Shown: one piece after another, positions 42,852-55,050 of the stretch | Position numbering within the stretch: position 1 is the stretch's first letter | Layout: every line of letters starts with the position of its first letter | Assembly (NCBI GenBank): GCA_033065855.1 | Contig: JAVXUO010002513.1 | Coordinates: 310,001-374,000 of the forward strand | Direction of reading: 5' to 3' | DNA from: Escallonia rubra | Lineage: Eukaryota > Streptophyta > Magnoliopsida > Escalloniales > Escalloniaceae | DNA length: 64,000 nt | Made by a program: the position numbers and the translations under genes | The notes under the pieces: model-generated | What the model saw: the letters and a program-made list of their open reading frames with translations, nothing else | What the model was told of the DNA's origin: nothing | Database searches by the model: none

Positions 42852-43850
42852 TGTACACACAAATTTCGTGTCTAAACTGCAAGACAAGAAATAATTGCAC
42901 AAAAATTCAATTTGAAGATTTTATGTAATAGGGTTACACCACTCTACTATTTTTACATAAAACGAATGTAAATCCTTTGATTCGATCTCCGGTTCGGTCA
43001 CGATCCAAGGGCTGAAATAAATTGATCTTGAAACGTGAATTTTGGTTTCTTCAATTTTCACGGTTGAAAGATCGTCAAAGCGGTGATTGCTCGAGGGCTT
43101 CGAAGCTTTATCCCGAACAAGGCGGCAATTCTTGACTTGTGGAATTACCTAGGTTGAAGGCGGATCTCCTTTGATATTTAGGATCAGAGAGAGATTCCTC
43201 TTCGTTGTTGAGAATGCTCGATTAAAGAACGACACTAAACTAGTGTGTATTATTCTTCAAGTGAAGTGTAATTCTCGAGATTGATGTGCTTGTCACAGAG
43301 TTTCCGGCATGGCACTGGCTTGTTTTCAGGTACTCCGTGTGTCAGTGTGTCGAAAGTGCTCGATTAAAGAACTGCACTAACTTAGTGCGTATTGTTCTTT
43401 AAATGAAGCACAACCTGGGAGACGACAGAGTTTTGGCGGAGCTTTGGCTTTGATGCGGAGACCCTCTGTGTCTTTCTTCTTTACCTCAAGCCCTTTATTT
43501 ATAGGTAAGGTGGTAGGCTTATTTTTGGAAATCCCATAATTTGAGCTTTGATTTTGTAATTAAGAAGATTTATGTCCCCTTAATTATCTGATCTCCTCAA
43601 TTGAATAGATATATGTCTCCACTTAATTTAGGAATGAGTTTAGTCAAATTTGACTTTTCTGGTAGCAAAACCATGGGTTGGACCATGTATTATTATTGGA
43701 CTAGTCTTTTTAACTTGTCTTTGACTTCGAGCCCGTTGTATTGTTTGATTCCACGTTAGCATCCGATCCATGTTTTTCGGCGACGTTGAATATTTGACTA
43801 GTCAACAAAAATATTGTATTATTGAATGGTACAAAACTTTGGTGTCTACA
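42852..43850 (-). repeat. solo LTR of another retrotransposon, minus orientation
   Basis: Read on the minus strand it starts tgtagacaccaaag (43850) and ends atttgtgtgtaca (42852), giving the TG...CA ends of an LTR of 999 bp. A TATAAATA box is at 43496-43503 (minus). Flanks are agacc and aaacc, a 5-bp duplication with one mismatch. No internal region or partner LTR is found. Inside is a two-copy tandem repeat (gctcgattaaagaac at about 43217 and 43361). The Copia element inserted exactly at its border. Confidence 0.6.
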
Positions 43851-45258
43851 AAACCTTTTAAGTTTGAAAAGTAGTTATTTGGATCACAATGTTAGCTTCT
43901 TTGCAAAGTGAACCTTCTCTTTCGTTTTGACCTGGGAATGACAAAAAGGGTCCTATACCTAAATTTTTATTTGTACTTATGTTCTCTCCCCTAAAACATG
44001 CTCCACTTCCTTCTCTCCCCAAAACTGCCCAGCTCCCCATCAGCCCCCATCACACCAATACCACCTTTAACCGCTACTTTGCCACCAAACCAGTAAGTTC
44101 TCACCCCCATTTACAACCAACTTGATCGTTATTTTGGGGAGAAATTTTTTATAATTGAGCTTAGGCTAGAACACTAAAGTTCCATGCAAAAATTAAGATC
44201 AAACCAAGAATGAAATCCCATTAGCATACGACCCAAATCTTAAAAACGAGTGATTGTATCATCTTGCTCATAGTTTCTCGAATTTCCTTCTCTGTTGCGG
44301 ACCCCAAATCACACCACCATCCGAATCTCAAGTCGAAGTCTCAATTAAACCAGTTGAAGTAAAAAGGCCCAAATTAACATTCAAGTGGGGTAGTACGTTA
44401 GAGACGAAGTTCGTAGTTGGTGGTTATGCTGGTGGTGACGAGGCTGGTTCCGCAAGATAGGGTGCTGACGAGAAAATTTGCATTGTTAAAGAAAGATGTA
44501 CATGCTTTTGATGCACTAGTTGCTTCAAATTTCATTACCAGTCCAAGAAGAAATTTGACTTGCAACTTCTCACACAAAAAGGTTTCACATGTAACACTAG
44601 CTTTAAACCTGCGCGTTGTATGTGGACGAAATCTATCAAAACTACTCTAATCTCAAGTGAAAAAGAATATAAAAAAAATTAACCCAGTAACCTGAGCCAA
44701 GCTCGGACCGGTTTATAAAATACGGTTTATTATAAAGTTTTAAAAAATGTATTAATGTGTACCACATATCCTAAGACAAAAAGACATTGATAGTTTAAAA
44801 ACATTATTTGACTACAAAGAATAATCTTAGTACCTAAATTAATCACGACTAACTTAAGTAAAATATGAAAAGATGAATCCAATTGCATTACTCCTAACTT
44901 TCGGTTATTAATAGCATCATTCGTTTGATTAGACTGCATGGAATAATTATGAGATATTTGCATATACATGTGTGTTTACCTGTAATTTCATTATATTGTT
45001 AGTTAAAAGACAAAGAACAAATAGCGACACAGTGGAGCCGCTATATACTTATCTTCTTTGAGCTTTTGTTTAAGTTGTCAAGTAGTATTTCAATTGAATA
45101 TTGGCTTAACACTTATAATAGTAGAATAGTCATGTTAGTGCCATATAGAGTTAAATAACGATTCCAGTTATAATTGTAATTAAAATATGGTGACGCTATC
45201 AAATATCCTTTTGGAATTGTAAATGTTACATATGGATTTAATTCTTTAACTTTAGAGG
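43851..45258. other. intergenic, no recognised gene
   Basis: The stretch at 43975-44650 is of moderate GC content with short ORFs (44254-44460 +, 44417-44650 +) that show no domain. 44660-45258 is AT-rich. Nothing supported. Confidence 0.4.
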
Positions 45259-45863
45259 GTACACTACAAGAAAAAAGGCTTTTAGCGACGGGTAAATCCG
45301 TCGCTAAAACAATTAGCGACGGATTTATCATCGCTAAAAGTCCCTCGTATAAAAGCCCGTCACTAATAGTTTAGCGACGGAATTTTTAAATCCGTTGTCA
45401 AATATGTAATTTTTTGGGACGGATTTATTTTTAATTAGCGACGGAATATCCGTCGCTATTTATATTTTAAGTATTTTAATTTATTTTCTTTTTTGTCAAA
45501 TTAGCGACGGAATATTCCGTCGCTAAATAAGCCTTTTAGCGACGGAATATTCCGTCGCTAATTACATATTGTAGGAACACTTTTAGCGACGAAATTAATC
45601 CGTCGCCAAAAGTAAAAAAAAAATTAATTTTTTTTTATTTTTCAATTACCCAGACCTGTAATACAATTTTCATTTCTCAACAACAACGCGCAATAATCAA
45701 TACACAAAGAAATATATATAATCAAGAATTAAAATGTTTATTATAAAAAAGACTCATTATGTACAAGTCGGGAACCGGATACAGCCGGTTAGGGGAAGGG
45801 AGAAGACTACAAGCCGGGCACGGGGGAGGGGGGGAGCTAGGAACGGGCACGAGAAGGGGCTCA

Positions 45864-47494
45864 TCAGGGGTTGCCGAGTCCCGGATCTGGATCCTGCTGA
45901 TCCGGGGCCGGCTCGGCATGTCCAGCAGCGCCCTGCTCCCTGATCATCCTCACCACCACTGTAGCAATGCGCTGGATCTCCTCGTCGTCCAACTGACGCT
46001 GAGGAGCCGGTGTCTGTGGAGGGGCAGCAGGGGGTGAGGACGCTCCTATCACGGCACGAGCAGTCGTGCTAGGCAGGCCGCGTATGCGGCCTTTCGGCCG
46101 ATTCACGACCTCCGGCGTATCCAGCCATCGCTTCAACCCCCCAGTACTCGCAGCCGTACTAGTGGACGCTGATGGCTGTCCGGACTGCTGCTCGGACCCC
46201 CTTAGCTGTTCATACGAGGCCTGCAAAAACAGTGGTTTAACGATATGTTAGGGCATTAATTAACGAAACGGACATTGAGGATAGAAAGACAAAACATTAA
46301 CAACTTAAACAAATTGACTCACATCGATCCGCCGGGCAATATCTGAAATATAGTCGCCCGCCCGGTGCGCCTCGTCCTTGTCCTTCTTCCGCACGTGCGT
46401 CTGACTATACGTCAGAGCTATGACCTCATCCTCCTCCAGATCCGGGTGCTCGACCGCGTTCATGTGTCGGTCGTGTGGCACCGACCCCCCCGTGTGCGTC
46501 GGATCTCTGTTCTGTCTGTTCTCGGCCCCGCTCTTACTCTTGGCGTCCCAGCCTGGATCCGCAGCCCACCGATCTATCATCTCCCCCATACACGGTGAGA
46601 TATCCAATGTGGGGGATATCTCGTCATCTCCGTCATCGGGGCACCCTCGGGCAGCATCTTCTTCGCCCGGTCCCGTGCGTCGTGGAGCCATCGGCGGTAA
46701 TTCTTGCCGATGTAAGCAAAGAAGGCCTGCTGCCCCAGTGCCTGCTGCTCAGGCGTGTCAAACGTGAACCCCTCCTGTAAGGCATTCAATAACACAAATT
46801 AACAACAGAAAACAAACTCTAATTAAACAAATACTAACGCTGAAAAAAATACTTCACCGTACCAGCCACTCCTCCCATAGGGCCTCCCTCGCAGCGGCAT
46901 CCCAGTCCTTCCAGTACAGGCGTGGCTCGAAGAATCGGCCCTTCACAAGAACGCCGATCTTCGTCCTCGCCTAATTCTCCAGGATCCTGCCAAAGAAGTA
47001 AATAAATAAATTAATACAGTTCAAATATAAATTAACACCCCAAAATTTTAAATATAAGGCATGATGTGATATTTTTAGTACTTACAGGCCCTCCTGCGTG
47101 AGCGTAACTCTCTGTTTACGCTGGGGGTCGATGCGTACCCCGCGTGTCGGACCACGGCCTCGTCGAGATCCTACAAAACACAGACATTAATACAGTTCAA
47201 ATATACTTTAAATATAAGGCTAGCGAAAATGTACTAAACACCGTTATCAACTATACCTGAGGTAGAACCCACGGAAGATGGAGAATGCACGCGCGTGTGG
47301 GATGAATCTGCGTCGGGCTGGGGCGACGGCTGGGACTGGGGCGACGGCTGGGGCTGGGGCTGGGGCTGCTGTACGCGATCACTCTGTGCCTCGTCATCAG
47401 TAGGCAATGACGAGGTGGGACCCACCGGGGAGGAAGCAGCTCGGCGTCCAGCCCGGCCACGAATAGCCCGTATCCTATCCATATCTGACTTCAT
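45864..47494 (-). pseudogene. CACTA accessory protein (Transposase_24 / TNPA-like), disabled
   Basis: This gene probably supplies the subterminal-repeat-binding partner of the transposase. Exons read on the minus strand: 47494-about 47262 (a run of Q-P-Q-P and SPQPD, Ser/Pro-rich); about 47170-47095 (PTRGVRIDPQRKQRVTLTQE); about 46985-46860 (KIGVLVKGRFFEPRLYWKDW), which carries an in-frame TAG just before that block; about 46790-46310; and 46226-45864 (QLDDEEIQRIATVVVRMIRE). The fourth exon holds the core Transposase_24 signature W-x-AKS (IDRWAADPGWDAKSKSG, then HTGGS). It contains a frameshift at a G5 run near 46581-46586, consistent with one lost G. One nonsense and one frameshift make it non-functional. 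Exon edges are estimates. Confidence 0.75.
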
Positions 47495-47655
47495 ATAGAT
47501 AAATTACAAAGACATTAACACGTTAAAAACAATAATTTGGCAGAAATCATCATCGGCACTATATATATATATGAACGGATGTGCAAAAACACATCAATAA
47601 ACACCAAGTTCTAAAATGTTACTACATTTTTCCCGTGATGTTACAACATTACAAG

Positions 47656-50600
47656 TCAATCATTTTCAGTTTGCGAATCATCTTCATCACTTTCCTCGTC
47701 GTCCTCTTCTTCGTGGGACTCGTCGTCCTCTTCATCTTCTAATTCATCCTCTTCATCAGTAGACTCGGTCACATCATCTCCAACACTTTCCACGTCTTCC
47801 GCGTCATCATCTACGACTTCTTCTCCTACAAGAAGTGTTGTTGGAAGAGGAAGATCGTCCTCCTCGTTGTTGACCTCAACAGGGAACAAGACACGTGGTT
47901 GGTCGGCTTGAAAGGAGTCTAGCTCACTGTCATATGTCACGGGCAATTTCTTGGACTTGATAATTGTATACCAATGAGATTTGGGATTGGCGACGTCCTC
48001 CGCGTAAAAGACTTGTACAGCTTGACTAGCAAACACAAAGGGCTCGTCTGATGCAAGTCTTGACTTGACATTGACATCTACAATCCCTTGAGAGCTAACA
48101 CGGATTCCTCTACTGCATGTGACATCGAACCACGTACACTTGAACATTACCAGGCGGTTTTGGGAACCCAGATATGTTAGCTCAACAATCTCATCTAGCT
48201 CTCCGTAAAAGTCCATGCAATTCTCGGCATAACAGTCGCCGTTGACCAAGACTCCACTGTTTTGGGTTTGTTTTGTTCGGTCATCATCTTTTACGTTAAA
48301 CCTAAACCCGTTGATGATATAGCCTCCGTAACAGGATGTTTGTTTGTTAGGGCCTTCAGCTAGTAATTTCAAGCAGGAGGCCACTGGTCTATCCATTGAC
48401 TGAACCTATTGTAGATGACGGTAAAAATTAAGGATAAATCAGTATACTAATTGGCCACAGAACTGTATATAACACATAATATAATTTCGTTAAACAATCT
48501 TACACGGATTTTGAACCACTGTACAAATTGTGATTTCCGATGAGATTCAAGTCCAGCGGGATCAGTGATTAAAGATTCCGCATCGAACTCACTGCAAACC
48601 AATATAGTTGACTCGCTTAACACACACTTTCAATTATGTACAGCAATGTAAGTGAATTAAGACTTTAACTTACTCAACGAATGCCGAAACTTCATCGCAA
48701 TTTAGAAGGGCATATATTGTTGCAGCACTGTACTCTTCATCTGTTAGCCATCGAGTATACGTTCGGCCGAACGGACTACCTGACTGCTTGAATATTGACA
48801 ATTGCCCTTCCAAATTTGTGCTTGATCCGGGGTCATTTCGGCCTAGTTGATTTAACCTTGTACCAACATCAGGCCCGAAATATTGACTACAAAAGTTTAC
48901 AAGTTCTTCCATTACGTAAGCCTCCGCAATTGAGCCCTCAACCCGAGCCTTATTACAGACTTTTTTCTTTAAATGGAACATGAACCTAGAAGTTTAGCGA
49001 ATCGAGTTAGGTGGAATATCAATGATAACAGATGTCGCATTAAGTGTAAACGAACAACTGTAACAATTTAAGGATTACCTCTCGAAGGGATACATCCACC
49101 GATATTGCACGGGTCCACCCATCTTAGCTTCATATGCCAAGTGAACAGGCAGATGCTCCATTGAATCAAAGAACGAAGGTGGGAAGATTTTCTCCAGCTT
49201 GCAAATCGTCACCACAATGTTCTTCTCAAGCACTTCCATGTTACTCACCCGGATCGTAGAAGAGCATATATCTCGAAAGAAATGAGATAATTCAGTCAAA
49301 GTCTCGCAAACAACCCGTGGCAACAGTCCCGGAAGGCAATAGGAATGAATCTCTCCATGAATACGTGGCAGTCGTGACTCTTCATCCCTTGAAACTTGCA
49401 TTCCGATACATTGCAACAACGAGATATGTTGGACGCAAACCCATCCGGAAGCTTCAAATTCTTAACCCACTGACAGACCTTCTCCACTTGTTTCTTGTCT
49501 AGACAGTAAGGTGCTTTCGGAAGTATCGTCCTCCCACTGACTGTCCGAGGATGCAATTCACGGCGTACACCCAACTGTTGTAGATCCCTTCTCGCTTTAA
49601 GGTGATCTTTCGATTTGCCCTTGACATTCATCACTGTGTTGAACACATTATCAAAAACGTTCTTCTCAATATGCATCACATCCATGTTGTTTCGGATAAC
49701 GAGCGTCCTCCAGTAGGCTAACTCCCAGAAGATACAAAATTTTCTCCAGTTGTGCTCTTTCCCGAACCCTGGAATCTTCTGATCCGGCACACCCTTGCCG
49801 TGTGGTATGTCAGTATCAAGTGCCTCCAGGTGTGAGAGTACTTCTTCACCAGATGGGTAGTCCAGTGTGACAACCTCACGCTCGATTGTCCCGTCAAATT
49901 TATCCTTCTGCCTACGAAACTGATGGCCCGGTGGCAAAAGCTTACGGTGACATCCGAACCACGAGGCCTTTCCGCCGTGCTTTAACGTATGACCGGGGTT
50001 CACGCCCATACAAGCAGGGCATGCTAGCTTCCCATGTGTGCTCCAGCCACACGTCATTCCCAATGCGGGAAAATCATGTATAGTCCACATCAAAGCAGCC
50101 CTCATCTGAAAATTTTGTTTAAGGGATGCATCATATGTTTCGACTCCATGATTCCATAACTATTTTAACTCATCAATCAACGGCCTTAAATACACATCTA
50201 TGTCCTTGCCGGGACTCTTCGGCCCCGGAATAAGCAACGACAAGAACATGTACGGCTTCTTCATGCACATGCCTGGTGGAAGGTTGTAAGGGACAATAAT
50301 AACAGGCCAACAGGAGTAAGGCGTGGTAGACTGACCGAAAGGGTTGAACCCATCGGTTCCCAGACAAAGTCTAACATTCCGAACTTCCTGAGCAAAGACT
50401 GGATGCCTGCAGTCAAACTCCTTCCACGCCTCTCCATCAGCTGGGTGTGTCAGCACATCGGCATCGTTGCTACGAGTCTCACGGTGAGCCCTCATATGTT
50501 CAGCCGTATTGGAGGAGTAGTACATTCTCTGAAGCCGTGGTGTGACTGAGAAATATCGCAATATCTTCCATGCAATGTTTTTCTTCTTCCCTTTGTCCGG

Positions 50601-51339
50601 TTTGTACCTCGAATGATCACATACTGGACACCGTGACAAATCCTTATTCTCTTTCCAGAATAATACACAATCGTTATTGCACGCATCTATCCGGTCATAG
50701 CTCAACCCAAGTTTCCTCATCATCTTCTTCGCGTCATAGTACGACGGCGGTAGCTTTTCACTTTCGGGCAGTATTTCTTTGATTAAGGTAACAAACTCGT
50801 TAAAACCTTTCTCACTCAGCCCGTGGTCTGATTTCAACTGTAATAACCTACTAACCGCAGACAGTCGTGTGTGTTTCGGAGCTCCATCCCACAGCGGCTC
50901 TTCCGCAGCTCTCAACAACTCATAAAACTGATGAGCCCCCTCGTTCGGCGGTTGTGGACTGTCGTTACCCCAGTCAACATTAGCATGCCCAGCATCCATA
51001 ATCATATCTCGGTAATCATATCGTGCCTCCTCCCTAACTTCAGTTTGACTAGCCAGGTTGGACGACAATACTATCGTTTCCCCGTGCTGCGTCCACCTTG
51101 TGTATCCACCCATAAAACCGTACCGACGAAGATGTCATTTTACTTCAATTCTTTTTCTCCAGTGCAACAACTCACATCTACCTCACAGACACATTATCTT
51201 ATCAAGGTCACTCTCCCCACCTTATCTTATCAAGGTCAACATGTGCAGGATGCGCATAAGCGAAGTCGAGAAACTCGTCAGCGCGACACTCAAAATCTTC
51301 AGCATTCTTCCTTTTCATCCAACTTCGATCGACTGACAT
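47656..51339 (-). pseudogene. CACTA transposase (tnp2 family), disabled
   Basis: Inferred exons 51339-49079, 48985-48674, 48591-48504 and 48405-47656, with GT..AG borders and good frame joins. Domains in order: transposase-associated domain (MSVDRSWMKRKNAEDFECRA...YGFMGGYTRW), tnp2 core (CPVCDHSRYK; LCLGTDGFNPFG; YMFLSLLIPGPKSPG; LACPACMG; LVIRNNMDVMHIEKNVFDN), DUF4218 (KSHDCHVFMERFIPIAFRD; LTELSHFFRDICS; SFFDSMEHLPVHLAYEA) and DUF4216 (SCYGGYIINGFRFN; WFDVTCSRGIRV) with an acidic D/E tail. Lesions: a 17-bp repeat duplication plus stops near 51190-51240, an in-frame stop near 51140, TAG at 50160-50162, and a missing base near 49320 in the DUF4218 start. It cannot make full-length transposase. 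Confidence 0.88.
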
Positions 51340-52080
51340 GACGACTGAATTATCGTACTGTATACCACCTTCAATCATGACCAGTCATTAGGCATTGCCG
51401 ATGTAAATATGAATGCATGAATGTTACAACATATCTACATATTTCCCCTCCACTCTTGAACATGTAGTGGTCATATCCCATTCAGAAAAGAACATGTTTA
51501 TAAAATAGTGAATAACTCATGCTTAGTCTCATGTCTGCGGAAAATTCGGCAGCACCTCCCTGTATTTCTCCAAGTACACGACATCAATTAGGTGTTCTAA
51601 CATTCATCTAACCTTGCTCAGGAAGGTTTGACGGATGTTAGAACACCAGATCTGTATGCACTCGGAGAAACACACGAGAACGTGTATCAAATATCCACGA
51701 CATAGAACACAAAGCATGAGTCAAAACACTGTTTTATAAACAATTAGCTTTTCCAAATTGTCCAAACTGGACATCTAAAGGCTCATTACAAAGCATTACT
51801 TTGTAATGAGTACCTTTGAACAGGAACTAACGGTTTTTATGCATGCTTGCGTTCAGAAATTGATAACATATGCAAGAATCTTTCCGAAATATCAAAACTG
51901 CAGAAAGATCGTTACATATGTTACCAATTCCACATTAAATAGAATTTGTTAGCAACGAGTTGAACCATCTCGTTGCCAATGGACTTCTCAAAACAACAAC
52001 TAATATAAAGAAGGCAGAGTTTGTAAACAACGAGTAATTGAACCATCTCAAGGCAATATGGAGTAATTATGGGATGTACA
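51340..52080. other. region upstream of the CACTA-2 transposase
   Basis: No ORF. A near-palindromic pair gtgttctaacattcatctaa / ggatgttagaacaccag occurs at 51592-51647, and the near-repeat ctcgttgcc/cgagtaattgaaccatctc at 51955-52055. It probably contains the 5' leader and promoter of the minus-strand transposase. Confidence 0.4.
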
Positions 52081-52870
52081 AGGGCTAATTTGGGCTAACT
52101 GGGTTATTAGGGTTAATTACGAGTATTAAGGTTTAGGGTTTAGCGTTATGGGTTTAATTAATCTAATTAGGATTTCCGAAGATATGTTAGGCCTAATTAG
52201 TGTTAATGAGGAGTACCTTGGGCTAATTATAGCTAATTAGGGTTGATTAGGACTAATTAGGGTTATTTAGTCTTCATTAGGGTTTAATTGTGCCGAGTAA
52301 TGCTGATTATTCCTAATTAGGCTTAATTGGGTTATGTTAGGGCTAATTATTGTTAATGAGAGCTAGTTTCGGATTATTATAGCTAATTAGGGTTGATTAG
52401 GACTAATTAGGGTTATTTAGTCCTAATTAGGGTTTAATTGTGCCGAGTAGTGCTGATTAGTCGTAATTAGGGCTAATTAGGCTTAATTGGGTTATGTTAG
52501 GGCTAATTATTGTTAATGAGGGCTAGTTTCGGATAATTATAGCTAATTAGGGTTGATTAGGACTAATTAGGGTTATTTAGTCCTAATTAGGGTTTAATTG
52601 TGCCGAGTAGTCTTGATTAGTCCTAATTAGCGCTAATTAGGCTTAATTGGGTTATGTTAGTGCAAATTACGACTAATTAGACTAATTATAATCAATATGC
52701 GCGTAATTGGGTTCATTTTGGCTAATTTGGGGTAATTACAGCTAATTTGATTTTCATTAGGTTCTTAGGGTTAATTAAAACTAATTAGGCTCGTTAGAGC
52801 TAATTAGGGTTAATTGATTTATTAAAATATTGTTAATCATGACTAATTATGGCTAATTATAGCCAGTGTT
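52081..52870 (+). repeat. CTAATTAGGGTTAATTAGG-type array in CACTA-2
   Basis: Degenerate short units plus a higher-order repeat of about 170 bp: blocks agctaattagggttgattag, ggactaattagggttattta and tgtgccgagtagtgctgatt recur at about 52225, 52380 and 52540. The motif type is shared with CACTA-1. Confidence 0.85.
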
Positions 52871-52974
52871 GGAGCCACGATGAGATTCCAGGGGGTGCAT
52901 GCTAAAAATGTCGCGTTAACCTAATTAACCTAAATTTAATGCACAGTCAACAATCTCAATTTCGACACCTCATA

Positions 52975-53175
52975 TAGGGTGTCGATATGGTGTCCGATAC
53001 GTGTCTGACACCTCCGGACACGTGTCCGACACATACCGACACGTGTTCAACGCCTCCAGACACGTTTCCGACGCCCACCGACACACACCTCTGGACACAT
53101 CGGCATACGTTGATTTATTTTTTAAATGTCGGACACCGTCGATCAGACGTGGTGTCCGTGTATGCGCTAACTAAC
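52975..53175. repeat. short tandem array of GACACGTGTCCGACAC units
   Basis: About eight degenerate units of 18-22 bp with the core acacgtgtccgacac or a variant (gatacgtgtctgacacc, gacacgtgttcaacgcc, gacacgtttccgacgcc). Several contain the palindrome CACGTG. Confidence 0.75.
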
Positions 53176-53229
53176 ACGTATTTCAATCCAATTGGGTCCC
53201 ATCCTCCGTCAATAATCTCAATATCTCAA

Positions 53230-53415
53230 ATGCTCAATGCACAATTAACAATCTAAAATCATCAATTAACAACCTAAAATCATCAATTAATAATCGTAAT
53301 TACTTCAAATGCACAACTAATAACCTAAAATCATCAATTAACAACCTAAAATCACATATCAATAATCACAATTCTCAAATGCACATTTAACAACCTGAAA
53401 TTATCAATATTCAAA
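53230..53415. repeat. tandem repeat of about 21 bp (aacaacctaaaatcatcaatt)
   Basis: Units such as aacaacctaaaatcatcaat and taataacctaaaatcatcaa, interspersed with atctcaaatgcacaa, run through this stretch. It is internal to CACTA-2. Confidence 0.75.
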
Positions 53416-53459
53416 TAGAAAAAAATTGTTCAAAATGCACATATCCGATGCGCTTGAAT

Positions 53460-54290
53460 TATTTCAATTTAGGGTTCGATTGTATTAGGGCATTCAATTT
53501 AGGGTTCGGTTCGATTAGGGCATTCAATTTAGGTTTAATTAGGGTTCAATTACATCAATTTAGGGTTCAATTTAGGGTTCGGTTGATTTGAGGCATTCAA
53601 TTTAGGGTTCAATTAGGGGGGTTCAATTATTTCAATTTAGGGTTCGGTTGGATCAGGGCATTCAATTAGGGGTTCAATTAGTTTAATTTAGGGTTCGATT
53701 CGATTAGGGCATTCAATTTAGGGTTTAATTAGGGTTCAATTACTTCAATTTAGGGTTCAATTAGGGGGTTCTATTGATTCAATTTAGGGTTCGGTTGATT
53801 TGGGGCATTCAAGGGTATTCAATTAGGGGTTCAATTAGATTAATTTAGGGTTCAATTCGATTAGGGCATTCAATTTCGGGTTTAATTAGGGTTCAATTAC
53901 TTCAATTTAGGGTTCAATTAGGGGGTTCAATTATTTCAATTTAGGGTTCGGTTGGATCAGGGCATTCAATTACAATTAATTGGTTCAATTAGGTTGAATC
54001 GGGGTTCATTACAATTAATTGGTTCAGTTAGGGTTAATCAGGTTTAATTGGGGTTAATTCGTTCAATTAGGGTTACACGGGGTTAATTACTGTTAATTGG
54101 TTTGATTAGGGATAATTGGGAACAAATTAAGGATAGTTAGGGTTTATCCGGGCTAATTATGCTTTAATTAGGGTTTAGGGTTTAAGGTTAACCGGTTCAA
54201 ATAGGTTTAATCAGAGCTAATTACGGTTAATTGGTTCAATTAGGGTTACTTGGGAACAAATTAGGGATAATTAGGGTTTAATCGTTACAA
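53460..54290 (+). repeat. CAATTTAGGGTTC-type array in CACTA-2
   Basis: Units caatttagggttcaattagg and cggttgatttgaggcattca in one orientation. The heptamer TTTAGGG, the plant telomere unit, recurs but never in tandem perfect runs. Higher-order blocks repeat around 53460, 53690 and 53820. Confidence 0.85.
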
Positions 54291-54535
54291 TTACATTAGA
54301 ACAAATTAAATACAATACAATACATTACAAAAAATTAAATTTAATTACATTACAACAAATTAAATTCAATTACATTATAACAAATAAAATACAATTACAT
54401 TACAATAGATTAAATACAATTACATTATAACAATAGATTCAATGCGATAAATAATTTCTAGCATACAATTACATTATAACAACAAATTAATTTCTAGCAT
54501 ATTTGAATAGATTCAATCTGATAAATAATTTCTAA
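54291..54535 (+). repeat. A/T-rich repeat of about 26 bp (acaattacattacaacaaat)
   Basis: Copies of caattacattacaacaaatt with aaatacaatac spacers, and a 45-bp near-repeat with gattcaat-tgataaataatttcta at 54426 and 54510. Internal to CACTA-2. Confidence 0.75.
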
Positions 54536-54539
54536 CTGG

Positions 54540-55050
54540 GAAAAAAAGTGAGTTCGGGCAGTGGTGGTGCGAGGCGGATGATGACAGTGGCGCACGGAAG
54601 GCAGTGGCGCGCGAAAGGCGGCAGAGGGTGGTGGTGCGGTGGAGGGGGGAGGGGGAACTGTGGGGATGGTGGTGCGACTGTGAGGTGGCTGTGGCAGTAG
54701 TGGGGTAGCTGCGGGGCGGCGAGGTGGCTATGGGAACGGTAGATGTGAAGGGAGAGGGAAGGGCGGTGTGGCGGTGGCGGGGGAAGGTCGGTGTGGCGGT
54801 GGCGGGGGCCTGTCGCCGGCGTGGGGGGCTGGTGGGGAGGGACGGAGGTGGGGGCTGTCGCCAGCGTCAGGGGCTGGTGGGGAGGGACGGAGGCTGGGGC
54901 CTTTCGCCGGCGTGGTGGTGGGGAGGAATGTTGCGGACGTGGGTCACCGTGACGGGGGATCGCCGGAGGTGAGAACGCCGACAGAGAGAGAAACGGCGAC
55001 AAAGAGATAAACGAGGGACAGAGAGAGAAACGGGGAGAGAGAGAAAAATC
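54540..55050 (-). other. GC-rich segment just inside the 5' end of CACTA-2
   Basis: Strand-asymmetric G-rich (+) or C-rich (-) DNA with local duplications (ggtggggagggacggaggc at about 54833 and 54878). The minus frame 54532-55002 is a Pro/His/Ser-rich low-complexity ORF without domain, so I do not call it a gene. It may be the transcribed 5' leader of the element. Analogous segments sit inside CACTA-1 and CACTA-3. Confidence 0.55.

Noticed and set aside
44254-44650. Two short overlapping ORFs as a possible gene
   Set aside because: No recognised motif, no splice partners and no codon pattern supporting coding.
52081-52870. CRISPR-like array of spaced direct repeats
   Set aside because: The repeats are degenerate and lie inside a plant transposon; no equal unique spacers or cas genes.
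53460-54290. Interstitial telomere array
   Set aside because: TTTAGGG occurs only within longer degenerate units bounded by CACTA ends; there is no perfect (TTTAGGG)n run.
54532-55010. Pro-rich ORF (-) and Gly/Arg-rich ORFs (+) near the CACTA-2 5' end
   Set aside because: Low-complexity translations of strand-biased GC DNA; no conserved motif.
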